Shown in pieces: positions 1-9,411 of a stretch of 64,000 nucleotides of DNA. The stretch covers positions 558,001-622,000 of the forward strand of contig NZ_JACIDM010000001.1 of the NCBI RefSeq assembly GCF_014196335.1. The letters run 5' to 3'. The stretch is from Brevundimonas lenta (GTDB taxonomy: Bacteria > Pseudomonadota > Alphaproteobacteria > Caulobacterales > Caulobacteraceae). The first letter of the stretch is position 1, and every line of letters starts with the position of its first letter. The notes below the pieces were generated by a model. It was not told the origin of the DNA and made no database searches. It saw only the letters and a program-made list of their open reading frames with translations. The position numbers and the translations under genes were made by a program.

Positions 1-1
1 C

Positions 2-61
2 GAGGCGTTTGAGTCCGGTCTGTCGGCTGGCGGTGGCGGAGGGCATCGCCTGCAACCTTAG
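2..61 (+). CDS. possible 3' end of a plus-strand gene, truncated by the window
   Basis: One plus-strand frame is open from the window edge to a TAG at 59-61 and reads as a glycine-rich tail ending HRLQP. It would be convergent with the secreted-protein gene at 86-601. With only 19 codons visible, coding cannot be shown and the fragment may be chance. Confidence 0.25.
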   Translation, partial: EAFESGLSAGGGGGHRLQP

Positions 62-85
62 CGGGCCCGCCGTCAGGAAAAAGCC

Positions 86-601
86 TTATCGCCCGACAGG
101 GGCGCTGGAGTCGTCGCCGCTCGACGAGGCGGGCGGCGTCGCCCATTCGCCGCGCCAATTGTACGACAGGGTCACACAGTGCCGGAAGGCGCCGTCCGGC
201 CAGCGGCCGACGGCCTGGGCGACCAGCGGACGCCCCAGCTGGACCCGGCCCAGCACCAGCCAGGCTTCCTCCGAACCCGGACAAAGGGCGCGGGTCAGGC
301 CGCGGCCGTCGCCCTCGGAGGCGATGGCGTAGACGCTGGTCTGGGTCGCGCCCGCGGGCAGGGCCCGGCGCACCGCGTCGGGGCCGCCGCGGCGAATGTC
401 GGCGGCGCCGCGGTTCGAGGTCGAGATGATGCGGCGGACGCTGATGGCGCCCAGCAGACTGCGGTCGGCCTCCAGGGTGACGCCGCGCGTCAGGGCCTGG
501 GTGACGCGGTCGGACGCGTCATAGGCGAGATAGCGTGTCTCGGCCGCCGCGGGACCGGCGACGGCGGAGAGGATGAGGGAGGCGATCAGAAGGCGACGCA
601 T
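86..601 (-). CDS. secreted protein of unknown function
   Basis: This encodes 171 residues. The first 20 (positively charged start, then a leucine/alanine core ending AAAE) form a typical Sec signal peptide, so the mature protein should be periplasmic. The remainder has two cysteines that could pair (in the LCPG and RHCV segments) and a polar, low-complexity tail ending near SSAPVGR. I recognise no family. It lies downstream of infB on the same strand but beyond that operon's terminator, so it is probably transcribed separately. The coding call rests on the signal peptide and on third-position GC bias typical of the region. Confidence 0.7.
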   Translation of the reverse strand: MRRLLIASLILSAVAGPAAAETRYLAYDASDRVTQALTRGVTLEADRSLLGAISVRRIISTSNRGAADIRRGGPDAVRRALPAGATQTSVYAIASEGDGRGLTRALCPGSEEAWLVLGRVQLGRPLVAQAVGRWPDGAFRHCVTLSYNWRGEWATPPASSSGDDSSAPVGR

Positions 602-628
602 GGAACTGTGATCCTCAACCCGTAAGGC

Positions 629-656
629 AAAAAGGCGGCGCCCGAAGACGCCGCCC
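629..656 (-). terminator. Rho-independent terminator of the rimP-nusA-infB operon
   Basis: On the minus strand a perfect 7-bp stem (GGCGGCG with CGCCGCC, loop of 8) is followed immediately by five T residues. It begins 27 bp after the infB stop codon, exactly where the operon's terminator is expected. Confidence 0.85.
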
Positions 657-682
657 TTCTGTTTCGTGTGATCCGACGAACC

Positions 683-3600
683 CTAGTCCAGGGTGCGCTT
701 GATCTCTTCGACCGTGAAGCACTCGATGTAGTCGCCGGCCTTGATGTCCTGGAAGCCCTGGAAGTGCATGCCGCACTCCTGACCCGACTGGACCTCGTTG
801 ACCTCGTCCTTGAAGCGCTTGAGCGTCTGCAGCGTGCCCAGCTCCAGCACCACCACGTCGTCGCGGATGATGCGGACCTTGGCGCCCTTGCGGACCACGC
901 CTTCGGTGACCCGGCAACCGGCGATCTTGCCGGTCTTGGAGATGTCGAAGACCTGCAGCACCTGGGCGTTGCCCAGGAAGGTTTCGCGTTGCAGCGGGGC
1001 CAGCATGCCCGACATCACGCCCTTCATGTCGTCCAGAAGGTCGTAGATGATCGAGTAGTAGCGGATCTCCACGCCCTCGCGGTCGGCGAGGTCGCGGGCC
1101 TGCTTCGAGGCGCGGACGTTGAAGCCGAGGATCGGCGCGCCGGCCGACTTGGCCAGTTGCACGTCGCTCTCGGTGATGCCGCCGGCGCCCTGCATGACGA
1201 TGCGCGCGCGCACTTCGTCGGTGCCCATCTTGTCCAGCGATCCGGCGATGGCTTCGCCCGACCCCTGCACGTCCGATTTGATGATCACCGGCATTTCCGA
1301 GATCTTCTTGGTTCCCAGCTTGGCCATCATGTCGGCCAGCGAGACCTGGTTGATGCCGCCGGTCGCCTTCTCGCGTTTCACGCGGGCGCGGTATTCGGTC
1401 AGCTCGCGGGCGCGGGCTTCGGATTCCACCACGGCCAGCGGCTCGCCCGGGCTCGGCGCCTCGTCCAGGCCGAGGATCTCGACGGGGACGGACGGACCGG
1501 CTTCGGTCAGCTGCTCGTTGCGCTCGTTCAGCAGGGCGCGAACCTTGCCCCAGGCGGAGCCGGCCACGATGATGTCGCCGCGCTTCAGCGTGCCGCGCTT
1601 GACCAGGACGGTCGCGACAGGGCCGCGGCCCTTGTCCAGCTTGGCTTCGATGACCACGCCTTCGGCCGAGCGTTCCGGGTCGGCCTTCAGGTCCATGACC
1701 TCGGCCTGCACCAGGATGGCGTCGATCAGACCCTTGAGGTTGATCTTCTCCTTGGCGGAGACCTCGATGATCTGGGTGTCGCCGCCCAGCGCTTCCGAGA
1801 TGACCTCGTACTGCAGCAGTTCGTTGACGACCTTCTGCGAGTTGGCGTCCGGCTTGTCGATCTTGTTGACCGCCACGATCAGGGGAGCCCCGGCTGCCTT
1901 GGCGTGCTGGATGGCCTCGATCGTCTGGGGCATGACGCCGTCGTCGGCGGCCACGACCAGAACCACGATGTCCGTCACATTGGCGCCGCGCGCACGCATC
2001 GCCGAGAAGGCGGCGTGGCCCGGGGTGTCCAGGAAGGTGACCCGCTGGCCGTCTTCCAGGCGCACCTGATAGGCGCCGATGTGCTGGGTGATGCCGCCGG
2101 CTTCGCCGCCCGCCACATCGGTGGTGCGCAGCGCGTCCAGCAGCGAGGTCTTGCCGTGGTCGACGTGGCCCATGATGGCCACGACCGGGGCGCGGGGCGT
2201 GGTCGCCTCGTCGTCGACGGCGTCGGACAGGAAGCCGGTTTCGACGTCGGATTCCGACACGCGGCGCACGGCCATGCCGAATTCGTCGGCGACCAGCTCG
2301 GCCGTGTCGGTGTCGATCACGTCGTTGATCTTCATCATCAGGCCCTGCTTCATCAGGAACTTGATGATGTCGACGCCGCGCACGGCCATCCGGTTGGACA
2401 GCTCCTGAACGGTGATGACGTCGGGAATGACCACCTCGCGCGGACGGTTCGGCGCGTCGGTCGAGCCGCCTTTACGCTTTTCCTTCTCGCGTTCGCGGGC
2501 GCGGCGAACCGAGGCCAGCGAGCGCATGCGCTCGGCGGCGTCCTCGTCCCCACCGGCCACAGCCTGGATCGTCAGACGGCCTTCGCGGCGCTTGGGCTCG
2601 CCGCGGGTGCGCGACACGGCCTTGCCGGGTCCGGCTTCGCTGAAACGCTTGTCGCGATCTTCCTCGCGACCCGTGCCGGCGGGACGGCCGAAACCGGCGC
2701 GCGCCGGGCGGGCGACTTCAGGCGTCGCGGGCGGGGCGTTCGGGGCCGGACGGCCGCCGGGACCCGTGCGCGGTCCGCCCGGACGGGCGGCGCCCGGCGC
2801 CGGACGCGGGTTCAGCGCGGAATAGCGGACGGTCTGGCCGGCGGCCGGACGGGCGCCCTGCGGACGATCGCCCTGGGGCCGGTCGCCCTGCGGACGGCCT
2901 GCGGTCGATGCGCTGGCGGCGCGGTCGGTGAAGCTGCGTTCGCCGCCGCCCATCGCCTGTTCGCGGGCCGAACGGCCGCCGAAGCTGGGCGCGGGTGCGC
3001 GGGCCGGATTGCCCGGCTTGGGCGCGCGCTGACCGAAGTTGACGGTCGGGCGAGCCGGAGCGGCCGGACGCGGCGGAGCGGCCGGCGTCGGAGCGGCGGG
3101 AGCCGGGGTCGGAGCCGGGGTCGGCGCGGGCTGGGCGGCCTCGACCGGAGCCGGGGCTGCCGGAGCGACCGGAGCAGCGGGCTTGGCGGCCGGCTTGGCC
3201 GGTGCGGGCGCGGCGGCGGCCAGTTTGGCGGCCTCGGTGCGAGCGGCCTCGGCGGCGGCGCGGGCGGCTGCAGCCTCGGCCTGGGCGGCGCTGGCGGCGC
3301 GCTCGGCGGCGGCGGCCTGCTCGCGGGCGGCGGCGTCCTTCGCGGCGCGCTCAGCGGCGGCGGCGGCTTCGCGCTCAGCGTTCTGGCGGGTGGCCAGTTC
3401 AATGGCGCGGCGGCGCGCTTCCTGCTCGGACTGCGACAGGTTGCCGGAGTCGACCGGGCCGCCGGCGGGGCGCGGGGCCTGCGGCGCGGCGGGGGCGTCG
3501 GTCCGCGGACGAGCGACGTCGAAGCCCTGCGGACGCTGGTGCGAAGCGCCCGGCACGGCGCCGACGCGGCGCTTGGTTTCGACCACCACGGTCTTGGAGC

Positions 3601-3739
3601 GGCCGTGGCTGAAGCTCTGCTTGACGGTGCCGGTCGAAACCGATCCCGCCGTCCGCGGCTTCAGGCTCAGCGGCGCGCGCGGCCCCGTCGAAGGAGGGGT
3701 CGTTTTGCCGTCGTTGGTCTTGTCGTTCTCGTCAGTCAT
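683..3739 (-). CDS. infB: translation initiation factor IF-2
   Basis: IF-2 is the GTPase that brings initiator tRNA to the 30S subunit and promotes joining of the 50S subunit. The 1018-residue protein has a long N-terminal extension rich in alanine, proline and arginine (about residues 100-350, with RPQGD-type repeats near 280-298). This is followed by the IF2-N segment and the G domain: GHVDHGKT near 524-531, DTPGH near 571 and NKID near 625. Domains II to IV follow to the C terminus. The length is typical of Alphaproteobacteria. It is the last gene of rimP-nusA-ylxR-infB, 78 bp after the ylxR-like gene, and is closed by a strong terminator. The ATG at 3739 gives the expected N terminus. Confidence 0.98.
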   Translation of the reverse strand: MTDENDKTNDGKTTPPSTGPRAPLSLKPRTAGSVSTGTVKQSFSHGRSKTVVVETKRRVGAVPGASHQRPQGFDVARPRTDAPAAPQAPRPAGGPVDSGNLSQSEQEARRRAIELATRQNAEREAAAAAERAAKDAAAREQAAAAERAASAAQAEAAAARAAAEAARTEAAKLAAAAPAPAKPAAKPAAPVAPAAPAPVEAAQPAPTPAPTPAPAAPTPAAPPRPAAPARPTVNFGQRAPKPGNPARAPAPSFGGRSAREQAMGGGERSFTDRAASASTAGRPQGDRPQGDRPQGARPAAGQTVRYSALNPRPAPGAARPGGPRTGPGGRPAPNAPPATPEVARPARAGFGRPAGTGREEDRDKRFSEAGPGKAVSRTRGEPKRREGRLTIQAVAGGDEDAAERMRSLASVRRAREREKEKRKGGSTDAPNRPREVVIPDVITVQELSNRMAVRGVDIIKFLMKQGLMMKINDVIDTDTAELVADEFGMAVRRVSESDVETGFLSDAVDDEATTPRAPVVAIMGHVDHGKTSLLDALRTTDVAGGEAGGITQHIGAYQVRLEDGQRVTFLDTPGHAAFSAMRARGANVTDIVVLVVAADDGVMPQTIEAIQHAKAAGAPLIVAVNKIDKPDANSQKVVNELLQYEVISEALGGDTQIIEVSAKEKINLKGLIDAILVQAEVMDLKADPERSAEGVVIEAKLDKGRGPVATVLVKRGTLKRGDIIVAGSAWGKVRALLNERNEQLTEAGPSVPVEILGLDEAPSPGEPLAVVESEARARELTEYRARVKREKATGGINQVSLADMMAKLGTKKISEMPVIIKSDVQGSGEAIAGSLDKMGTDEVRARIVMQGAGGITESDVQLAKSAGAPILGFNVRASKQARDLADREGVEIRYYSIIYDLLDDMKGVMSGMLAPLQRETFLGNAQVLQVFDISKTGKIAGCRVTEGVVRKGAKVRIIRDDVVVLELGTLQTLKRFKDEVNEVQSGQECGMHFQGFQDIKAGDYIECFTVEEIKRTLD

Positions 3740-3817
3740 CCGGTCGCTTTACTTTGACGGCGGACAGCCCACCATCGTCGTCCAAACACAAATAGCCGTG
3801 CGGCGCCTCGCCCCCCG

Positions 3818-4486
3818 TCAGGGAGCGGAGCCCCGCCCGTCTGAATTTCCATCCGGGTCCTCAGCCGCGTTCCCGCCCCACGTCATGGGCGACAGCAGTC
3901 GAAATCCCGCCAGTCGTTCGACCTCGAAGGTCCAGCGATCGGCCCGCCCGCCCTCTAGCAGGACGGCGTGTATCGCATTTTCCAGCCCGAGGGCCAAACT
4001 CAAATCGTCCGCGCTGAAAGCGCCACAGACTTTCGGTTGCGGAACCTGATGTCTGGCCAGCGCCAGCAGCTTGCCCCGCCCGTCGGCGGACCCGTCCGCC
4101 GCCTCGATAAGCCACGCGGCTCTGCCCGAACGGATCGCGGCGGCCGACTTTTCGAAGCCTGAGATAAGAACGCCTTCGCGCCGGGCAAGGCCCAACTGGT
4201 CCAGACAGCGCCGGACAAGCAGGGTCTCGACCAGCTCCGCCAGATCGGCGGCCGGTTTCAGCGGGGCCTTCGCCGCGCGGCTGAACAGATTCTTTTTCAC
4301 CGCGGTCTCGATCGAGGCGCGGTCCGCCGCGACCCACAGGCCGCGACCCGGCAGCTTGCGCGCCAGGTCGGGGGCGACCGTGCCGTCCGGAGCGGCGACG
4401 AAGCGGATCAGTCGAGATTCATCCATGAGCTGGTGAGTGACCAGGTCGCGGCGTTCCCTATCGATCGTCGCTTCGCGCAGACTCAT
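3818..4486 (-). CDS. YlxR-type RNA-binding protein with a C-terminal L7Ae-like domain (DUF448)
   Basis: This 222-residue protein sits between nusA and infB, the conserved place for ylxR. The N-terminal YlxR/DUF448 domain shows the LIRFV...DG...PD...KLPGRGLWV signature at about residues 26-52. Residues 90-190 resemble the L7Ae-like partner domain that alphaproteobacterial YlxR proteins carry. The cysteine of the usual RRCI(V/A)(T/S) motif is absent: here the segment reads RRDLVT. YlxR proteins bind RNA, and some are reported to modulate transcription or RNase P, so the exact role here is inferred only from family and operon position. It starts 18 bp after the nusA stop. The last 25 residues are charged and probably disordered. 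Confidence 0.9.
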   Translation of the reverse strand: MSLREATIDRERRDLVTHQLMDESRLIRFVAAPDGTVAPDLARKLPGRGLWVAADRASIETAVKKNLFSRAAKAPLKPAADLAELVETLLVRRCLDQLGLARREGVLISGFEKSAAAIRSGRAAWLIEAADGSADGRGKLLALARHQVPQPKVCGAFSADDLSLALGLENAIHAVLLEGGRADRWTFEVERLAGFRLLSPMTWGGNAAEDPDGNSDGRGSAP

Positions 4487-4504
4487 GGACGGCCGGGCTT
4501 CCCA

Positions 4505-6256
4505 TCACGCGTCTTGGGACTGATCGGGGTCCTCGACGAGGACCTCCGCATCGTCGGTTTCGGACGCGGCTTCCTCGCCTTCCGGCGCGGCGCCCGAGAA
4601 GACGGCGTCGGCGTCGTATTCGCCTTCGACGAACTCTTCCTCGTATTCCGGCTCGGGTTCCGGCTGCGGCAGTTCCGAGGCGTCGATCCAGCCGGCCGCG
4701 ACACGGGCCTGCAAGATCAGCATTTCGGCGTCTTCCTGGGCCAGGTTGAAGCTTTCCAGAACGCCCGGAACCTTCACGCGCTCGCCGCCGCGGACTTCAT
4801 AGCCGCCGCGGATTTCGTCGGTGGCCAGGTCGGCCAGGTCCTCGACGGTCTTCACGCCGCCGACGCCCAGGGCCACGGCGATCGGCAGGGTGACGCCCGG
4901 CACGTCCAGCACGCCGTCCTCGACGCCCAGTTCCTTGCGCTTGGCGTCCTGCTCGGCCGACTTGCGGTCGAGGAAGTCGCGGGCGCGGGCCTGCAGCTCT
5001 TCGGCGGTGTCCTCGTCGAAGCCTTCGATGTCCGAGATTTCGTAGGGCTCGACGAAGGCCAGGTCTTCCACCGTGGCGAAGCCTTCGGTGACCAGCAGCT
5101 GGGCGATGACCTCGTCCACGTCCAGGGCTTCCTGGAACAGGCTGGTGCGCTCGGAGAACTCGCGCTGGCGACGCTCGGAGTCCTGGGACTCGGTGATGAT
5201 GTCGATCTGCCAGCCGGTCAGCTGCGACGCGAGGCGGACGTTCTGGCCGCGACGGCCGATGGCAAGCGACAGCTGCTCGTCCGGCACCACGACTTCAACG
5301 CGGTCGGCTTCTTCGTCCAGCACGACCTTGGACACCTCGGCCGGGGCCAGGGCGTTCACGATGAAGGTCGGCTCGTCGTTGTTCCACTGGATGATGTCGA
5401 TCTTCTCGCCCTGCAGTTCGGCGACGACCGCCTGAACGCGCGAGCCGCGCATGCCGACGCAGGCGCCGACCGGGTCGATCGAGGAGTCGTTGGACAGCAC
5501 GGCCATCTTGGCGCGCGAGCCGGCGTCGCGGGCGGCGGCGCGGATCTCGATCACGCCGTCGTAGACTTCCGGCACTTCCTGGGCGAACAGCTTGGCCATG
5601 AAGCCGGGGTGCGAGCGCGACAGCATGACCTGCGGGCCCTTCGCTTCCGGGCGCACGTCGTAGATGTAGGTGCGGATCCGGTCGCCGATGTTGAACACCT
5701 CGCGCGGGATCGAGTCGTTGCGGCGCATGATGCCTTCGCCGCGGCCCAGGTCGACGATGGTGTTGCCGTATTCGACGCGCTTGACGGTGCCGTTGACGAT
5801 CTCGCCGACGCGGTCCTTGAACTCTTCGTACTGGTTGGCGCGCTCGGCCTCGCGGACCTTGCCGGTCACCACCTGGCGGGCCATCTGGGTCTGCACGCGG
5901 CCGAACTCGAACGGCGGCAGCTCCTCGATGTATTCCTTGCCGACGACGGCTTCCGGATCGCGCTTCGAGGCGTCCTTCAGGCGCACCATGGCGCTGTCGT
6001 TGAACTCTTCCAGCTCGTCTTCCGGCTGCCAGTCGTCCTCGACGATGGTGACGTGACGGGTCAGGGCCAGTTCGCCGGTCTTGTGATCGATCTTGGCGCG
6101 GATGTCGTGGTGCGCGCCATAGCGGGCCTTGGCGCCCTTCTGGATCGCTTCCTCGATCGCCTCGATGACGATCTCCTTGTCGATGTTCTTTTCACGCGCG
6201 ACCGCATCGGCGATCTGCAGCAGTTCAAGACGGTTCGCGGAAACGCCAACGGCCAT
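4505..6256 (-). CDS. nusA: transcription termination/antitermination factor NusA
   Basis: NusA binds RNA polymerase and nascent RNA and controls pausing, termination and antitermination. The 583-residue protein has the N-terminal polymerase-binding domain, an S1 domain, and two KH domains ([12 protein letters not shown] and [12 protein letters not shown] stretches). A helix-hairpin-helix repeat follows ([12 protein letters not shown]...[12 protein letters not shown]), then a strongly acidic C-terminal tail of Asp/Glu. It begins 2 bp after the rimP stop, so translation is likely coupled. The ATG at 6256 is the only sensible start. Order and spacing match the universal rimP-nusA-infB operon. 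Confidence 0.98.
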   Translation of the reverse strand: MAVGVSANRLELLQIADAVAREKNIDKEIVIEAIEEAIQKGAKARYGAHHDIRAKIDHKTGELALTRHVTIVEDDWQPEDELEEFNDSAMVRLKDASKRDPEAVVGKEYIEELPPFEFGRVQTQMARQVVTGKVREAERANQYEEFKDRVGEIVNGTVKRVEYGNTIVDLGRGEGIMRRNDSIPREVFNIGDRIRTYIYDVRPEAKGPQVMLSRSHPGFMAKLFAQEVPEVYDGVIEIRAAARDAGSRAKMAVLSNDSSIDPVGACVGMRGSRVQAVVAELQGEKIDIIQWNNDEPTFIVNALAPAEVSKVVLDEEADRVEVVVPDEQLSLAIGRRGQNVRLASQLTGWQIDIITESQDSERRQREFSERTSLFQEALDVDEVIAQLLVTEGFATVEDLAFVEPYEISDIEGFDEDTAEELQARARDFLDRKSAEQDAKRKELGVEDGVLDVPGVTLPIAVALGVGGVKTVEDLADLATDEIRGGYEVRGGERVKVPGVLESFNLAQEDAEMLILQARVAAGWIDASELPQPEPEPEYEEEFVEGEYDADAVFSGAAPEGEEAASETDDAEVLVEDPDQSQDA

Positions 6257-6258
6257 GG

Positions 6259-6801
6259 TCAGTCCTCGGTCTCGGTAGAGTTGTCATTACGGGCGGCGCG
6301 CTTTTCGGCGCCCGCCTTCATCAGGTCGTCGGTCAGCACCAGTTTGGCGTCGACCAGCCATTCGAACGGGATCAGCGCGGTGTCTTCCTCGCCTTCCAGA
6401 TCGATGGCGATATTGTCGCCGTCGACGCCCGCGATCACGCCCTTGAAGCGCTTGCGGCCCTCGATCATGCGGTCCGTCTCCAGACGCGCCTCATAGCCCT
6501 CGAACAGGTCGAAGTCCGACTGGCGGGTCAGGGGACGGTCGATGCCGGGGGACGAAACCTCCAGCAGATATTCGCCGGCGATCGGGTCGGCGGCGTCGAA
6601 CACTTCCGACACCGCGCGGCTCAGGCGGGCGCATTCCTCGACCGAGATGTCGTGGTCGGACCCGCGCTCGGCCATGATCTGCAGGCGGCGGCGCTGGGTC
6701 CCGCCCATCAGACGCACGCGCACGATGTCGAGGCCGAGGCTCTCGGCGATCGGCTCGATCAGCTCCAGGAGCTGGCGGTCTTCTGCGGTCTTGGCCTTCA
6801 A
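6259..6801 (-). CDS. rimP: ribosome maturation factor RimP
   Basis: RimP assists late assembly of the 30S ribosomal subunit. The 180-residue protein has the N-terminal alpha/beta domain ([13 protein letters not shown]...RRLQIMAER, then [14 protein letters not shown] and [14 protein letters not shown]) and the C-terminal SH3-like barrel. Residues 150-180 are a charged tail. The start is a TTG at 6801, which gives the family's usual N terminus; no in-frame ATG lies close upstream. It is the first gene of the operon with nusA, and a terminator-like hairpin lies only about 16 bp upstream of the start codon. Confidence 0.95.
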   Translation of the reverse strand: MKAKTAEDRQLLELIEPIAESLGLDIVRVRLMGGTQRRRLQIMAERGSDHDISVEECARLSRAVSEVFDAADPIAGEYLLEVSSPGIDRPLTRQSDFDLFEGYEARLETDRMIEGRKRFKGVIAGVDGDNIAIDLEGEEDTALIPFEWLVDAKLVLTDDLMKAGAEKRAARNDNSTETED

Positions 6802-6816
6802 GGCTGGGTCCCGGGC

Positions 6817-6851
6817 AAAACAAAAGCGGCTGGCCGTCCGGGCCGCCGCTT
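6817..6851 (-). promoter_or_regulatory. terminator-like hairpin in the rimP operon leader (candidate attenuator)
   Basis: On the minus strand AAGCGGC (6851-6845) pairs with GCCGCTT (6830-6824). A GGCC/GGCC inner stem closes a 5-base loop, with one bulged base. The run after it reads TTTTGTTTTG (minus 6825-6816). No minus-strand gene ends upstream of it, so it must lie in the 5' leader of rimP-nusA-infB, just before the TTG start. Premature termination here, possibly governed by NusA itself, is my inference. Confidence 0.6.
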
Positions 6852-6976
6852 CAAACGGCGCCGTCGGACGCCGGTCTAACGATGTGGAGCGGCATATAGT
6901 CCAATGTCATGGTCGAGGAAAGGCCTGTCGGCGCAGACCGTTGCCTTCCATACGATCCGCCGCCTAAGACGGCCGC

Positions 6977-7465
6977 ATGAAGGTGCACTGGATCGCTCTC
7001 GACACCCCCGGCCGGCTCGGCGTCTCGCGCCGGCCCGAAGGCGGCGAGGCGCTTGAGGCCAAGCTCGAGCACCTGCACCGCGGCATGGTCGACCAGGTCG
7101 TCAGCCTGCTGCAGCCCGAGGAAGCCGCCGCCTTCGGCCTGGCGGAGGAGGGCACGACCGCCGAAAAGCTCGGCATCGGCTTCTACAACTTCCCGGTCGT
7201 GGATCACGGCCTGCCGGTCGACGTCGCCCACTACCGCCGCGCCGCCGGCGCCATCCATGGTCGTCTGCAGGCCGGTCAGGCCATCGTCATCCACTGCAAC
7301 GCCGGCCTGGGCCGCGCCCCGTCGCTGGCCATCTGCGCCCTCGTCGCGGGCGGGATGAACGTCGACGAGGCCATCCTGCGCGTCGGCCGCGCCCGCGGCC
7401 GCCCGGTGCCCGAGACCGACGCGCAGTACGAATTCCTGAAGGCCTTCGCCGCCGGCGAGGTCTGA
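6977..7465 (+). CDS. dual-specificity/tyrosine phosphatase-like protein
   Basis: This 162-residue cytosolic protein carries the cysteine-phosphatase P-loop HCNAGLGR, with catalytic Cys107 and Arg113 followed by APS. It has a possible general-acid Asp in the preceding FPVVDHGLP segment. These features place it with the small DSP/PTP phosphatases that use the CX5R mechanism. The substrate is unknown, and no kinase or regulator gene is adjacent. It is divergent from rimP, with 175 bp between the two start codons. The ATG at 6977 is the first in frame. Confidence 0.85.
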   Translation: MKVHWIALDTPGRLGVSRRPEGGEALEAKLEHLHRGMVDQVVSLLQPEEAAAFGLAEEGTTAEKLGIGFYNFPVVDHGLPVDVAHYRRAAGAIHGRLQAGQAIVIHCNAGLGRAPSLAICALVAGGMNVDEAILRVGRARGRPVPETDAQYEFLKAFAAGEV

Positions 7466-7467
7466 CC

Positions 7468-7971
7468 TCAGATCAGCTCCAACTGGCCCAGGAAGTCGCG
7501 CTTGCCCAGCTCCACGCCGCGGTTGCGCAGGATCGCGTAGGCCGTGGTCAGGTGGAAATAGAAGTTCGGGATGGCGAAGCTGGTCAGATAGCCCGCGCCC
7601 TCGAAGTCCAGCGCCACGCCGGGGAAGCGCAGCTCGACGCGGCGGGTTTCGGCGCCCTCGAAGGCGGTGGCGTCGACACCCTCGATGAAGGCGATAGACA
7701 GGGCGATGGTCGCCTTCAGCTCGGCCAGCGACGCCTCGCTGTCGTCGGTCTTCGGCCACGGCTGATCGGTCAGGCGGGCGATGCAGCTGCGGGCCGAGAA
7801 GGCCGCCATGCGGATCTGGTCGGGGAAGGGCTTCATGTCCGGCGCCAGGCGCGCGTCCATCAGTTCCGCCTCGTCCTGACCCGAGGCGATGGCCTTGTCG
7901 ACCAGCCCGTTCAGGGCGTTCAGGCCGCGCAGGAAGACGGGGGCGGACACGGTCTTGAGCGAGAAGGTCAT
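7468..7971 (-). CDS. DUF1993 family protein
   Basis: This 167-residue soluble protein resembles the DUF1993 family: an N-terminal helix with a LRGLNALNGLVDKA segment, a DMKPFPDQIRMA motif, then FYFHLTTAYAILRNRGVELGK near the C terminus. The family is thought to adopt a DinB-like four-helix bundle, but its function is unknown. It ends 2 bp from the convergent phosphatase gene. The ATG at 7971 fits the family's short N terminus. Confidence 0.8.
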   Translation of the reverse strand: MTFSLKTVSAPVFLRGLNALNGLVDKAIASGQDEAELMDARLAPDMKPFPDQIRMAAFSARSCIARLTDQPWPKTDDSEASLAELKATIALSIAFIEGVDATAFEGAETRRVELRFPGVALDFEGAGYLTSFAIPNFYFHLTTAYAILRNRGVELGKRDFLGQLELI

Positions 7972-8066
7972 AGTCGGTCCTTTTTGAGAACGGTCTTATA
8001 GCCGCGCTTCGATCGCGGAATCCAGCGGCGACTTGCATACGCTCATCCGCCGTGGTTGCCAGCGTC

Positions 8067-8582
8067 ATGCGCCTGCTCCGCTCCGCCCTTCTCATCCTCG
8101 CCTTCGCCGCCCTCATGGTGCTCGCCGCCCGGCTCACCGTGCCCATGGTGCCGGTGCCCATGACGATGCAGACCTTCGCCGTCCTGCTCGCCGGCGCGGT
8201 CCTCGGCGCGCGCCGCGGCATCCTCGCGGTCCTGCTCTATCTCGCCCTGGCCGCCGTCGGCCTGCCGGTTCTGTCGGACGGCGCCTCAGGCCTCGCGCGC
8301 TTCGCCGGACCGACGGCGGGCTATCTGTTCGCCTTCCCCGTCGCGGCCGGTCTTGTGGGCGCCCTGTTCGAGCGGGTCGGCGGCCTCGTCGCAAAGCTGG
8401 CCCTGCTGATCGGCGCGCATCTGCTGATCCTCACCGCCGGCGCGGCCTGGCTGGCGGTCGGCATCGGCCTCCGGCCCGCCCTCGACGCGGGCTTCACGCC
8501 CTTCCTGATCGGGGCCGTGGTGAAATCGGTGCTGGTGGTTGCGTGCGCCGAGGGGATACGTCGGGCTCCGCTTAAGCTCTGA
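8067..8582 (+). CDS. bioY: biotin transporter substrate-binding component BioY
   Basis: BioY is the membrane S-component that binds biotin, either alone or with the ECF energizing module. The 171-residue product is almost wholly hydrophobic, with about six membrane helices. It shows the family signatures VPMVPVPMTMQTFAVLLAG near the N terminus and GARRG...LYLALAAVGLPV...G...GPTAGYLFAFP in the middle. No bioM or bioN gene is nearby, so it may act alone or use a shared ECF module encoded elsewhere. I chose the ATG at 8067; a GTG at 8052 is also in frame. A dispersed inverted repeat follows 15 bp after the stop. Confidence 0.9.
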   Translation: MRLLRSALLILAFAALMVLAARLTVPMVPVPMTMQTFAVLLAGAVLGARRGILAVLLYLALAAVGLPVLSDGASGLARFAGPTAGYLFAFPVAAGLVGALFERVGGLVAKLALLIGAHLLILTAGAAWLAVGIGLRPALDAGFTPFLIGAVVKSVLVVACAEGIRRAPLKL

Positions 8583-8596
8583 TCCGACCCCACCAA

Positions 8597-8729
8597 CCGC
8601 TCATCCCCGCGAAAGCGGGGACCCAGTCCTTTGGGTGATCGGCGCGGGCCGGCCTCGCTCAGCCAGTTGTCCTGAAACGCCGGCGTTCATTCGACAGAAC
8701 TGGGTCCCCGCTTTCGCGGGGATGAGCGG
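8597..8729. repeat. dispersed inverted repeat, REPIN-like, copy 1
   Basis: Two perfect 31-bp arms (8597-8627 and 8699-8729) face each other around a 71-bp centre. Each arm holds the core CCCCGCGAAAGCGGGG followed by ACCCAG. A second copy lies at 59889-60020 in opposite orientation, with recognisably similar central sequence (CTTTGGG near the left arm here, CAGAACTGGG on the right arm). Such elements are common between genes in Caulobacterales. Here the right arm lies inside the end of the cyclase reading frame. Confidence 0.9.
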
Positions 8730-9390
8730 AGGAAATTCTAGCCGCGACCTGCGCGAACGCCCTGACCGGGAAGGTCCCGAACCCCTTCACCTTCGGCGGC
8801 GCGGCGAAGAAGCGGAACGGCCCGTCCGGCAGCCGCTCCAGCGCGCACATATGCTCGACGATCAGCACCCCGGCGCCCAGCAGCCGTGAATGCACCGGCC
8901 GCGTCCGACCCGCCGTGTCGTCGATATTGTGGGAGTCGATCCCGACCAGTTTCGCCCCGCCCTCGACCAGCCGGTCGGCCGCCGCCGCCGTCAGGAACGG
9001 GTGCCCCTCGTAATAGTCAGCCGTGCGCCAGTGCCGGCTCCAGCCCGTGTGCACCAGCACCGCCTTCCCGGCCACGTCCAGCCCCTCGAAGGCGTCCGCA
9101 TCGACCGCGTTTCGACCCTCGGCCCGCACCACGATCCCGGGCAGATCGACCAGCCGTTCCAGCCCGACATCCGCCAGGTCCTCGCCGTCGGCGTAGCGGT
9201 GGAAGGGCGTGTCCAGATAGGTCCCGGTGTTCCCCACCATCTCGATCCGGCCGATCTGGAACTCGGTCCCCGGCTCGTAATGCGCCCGCGAGTCCTCGCG
9301 GCTCAGAAAGTCGCAGACATGCGGCGCGGGCAGGCCCTTGTAGGTGACCATCCCGTCCTCAATCACATGGCTGAGATCTATCAGGGTCAT
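8659..9390 (-). CDS. cyclase family protein (kynurenine formamidase-like hydrolase)
   Basis: The 243-residue product belongs to the cyclase/kynurenine formamidase family of metal-dependent hydrolases. It has the metal-site motif TGTYLDTPFHRY (Tyr replacing the His of the usual HxGTHxDxPxH form, as in some subfamilies), VLVHTGW and a later GIDSHNID segment. The substrate is unknown. I start at the ATG at 9390 because GGAGG lies 5 bases upstream; the ATG at 9402 overlaps that ribosome site. The family fold should end near AQVAARI. The last 24 residues ([11 protein letters not shown] onward) are encoded by the dispersed inverted repeat, so the original stop appears to have been lost to its insertion. 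Confidence 0.85.
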   Translation of the reverse strand: MTLIDLSHVIEDGMVTYKGLPAPHVCDFLSREDSRAHYEPGTEFQIGRIEMVGNTGTYLDTPFHRYADGEDLADVGLERLVDLPGIVVRAEGRNAVDADAFEGLDVAGKAVLVHTGWSRHWRTADYYEGHPFLTAAAADRLVEGGAKLVGIDSHNIDDTAGRTRPVHSRLLGAGVLIVEHMCALERLPDGPFRFFAAPPKVKGFGTFPVRAFAQVAARISSAHPRESGDPVLSNERRRFRTTG

Positions 9391-9411
9391 GGGCGCCTCC
9401 ATGTTTGGCGA

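Noticed and set aside
668..3757. A 1029-codon open frame antisense to infB
   Set aside because: It mirrors the GC-biased third positions of infB, is rich in Gly/Arg/His/Leu and lacks any domain; infB is certain on the other strand.
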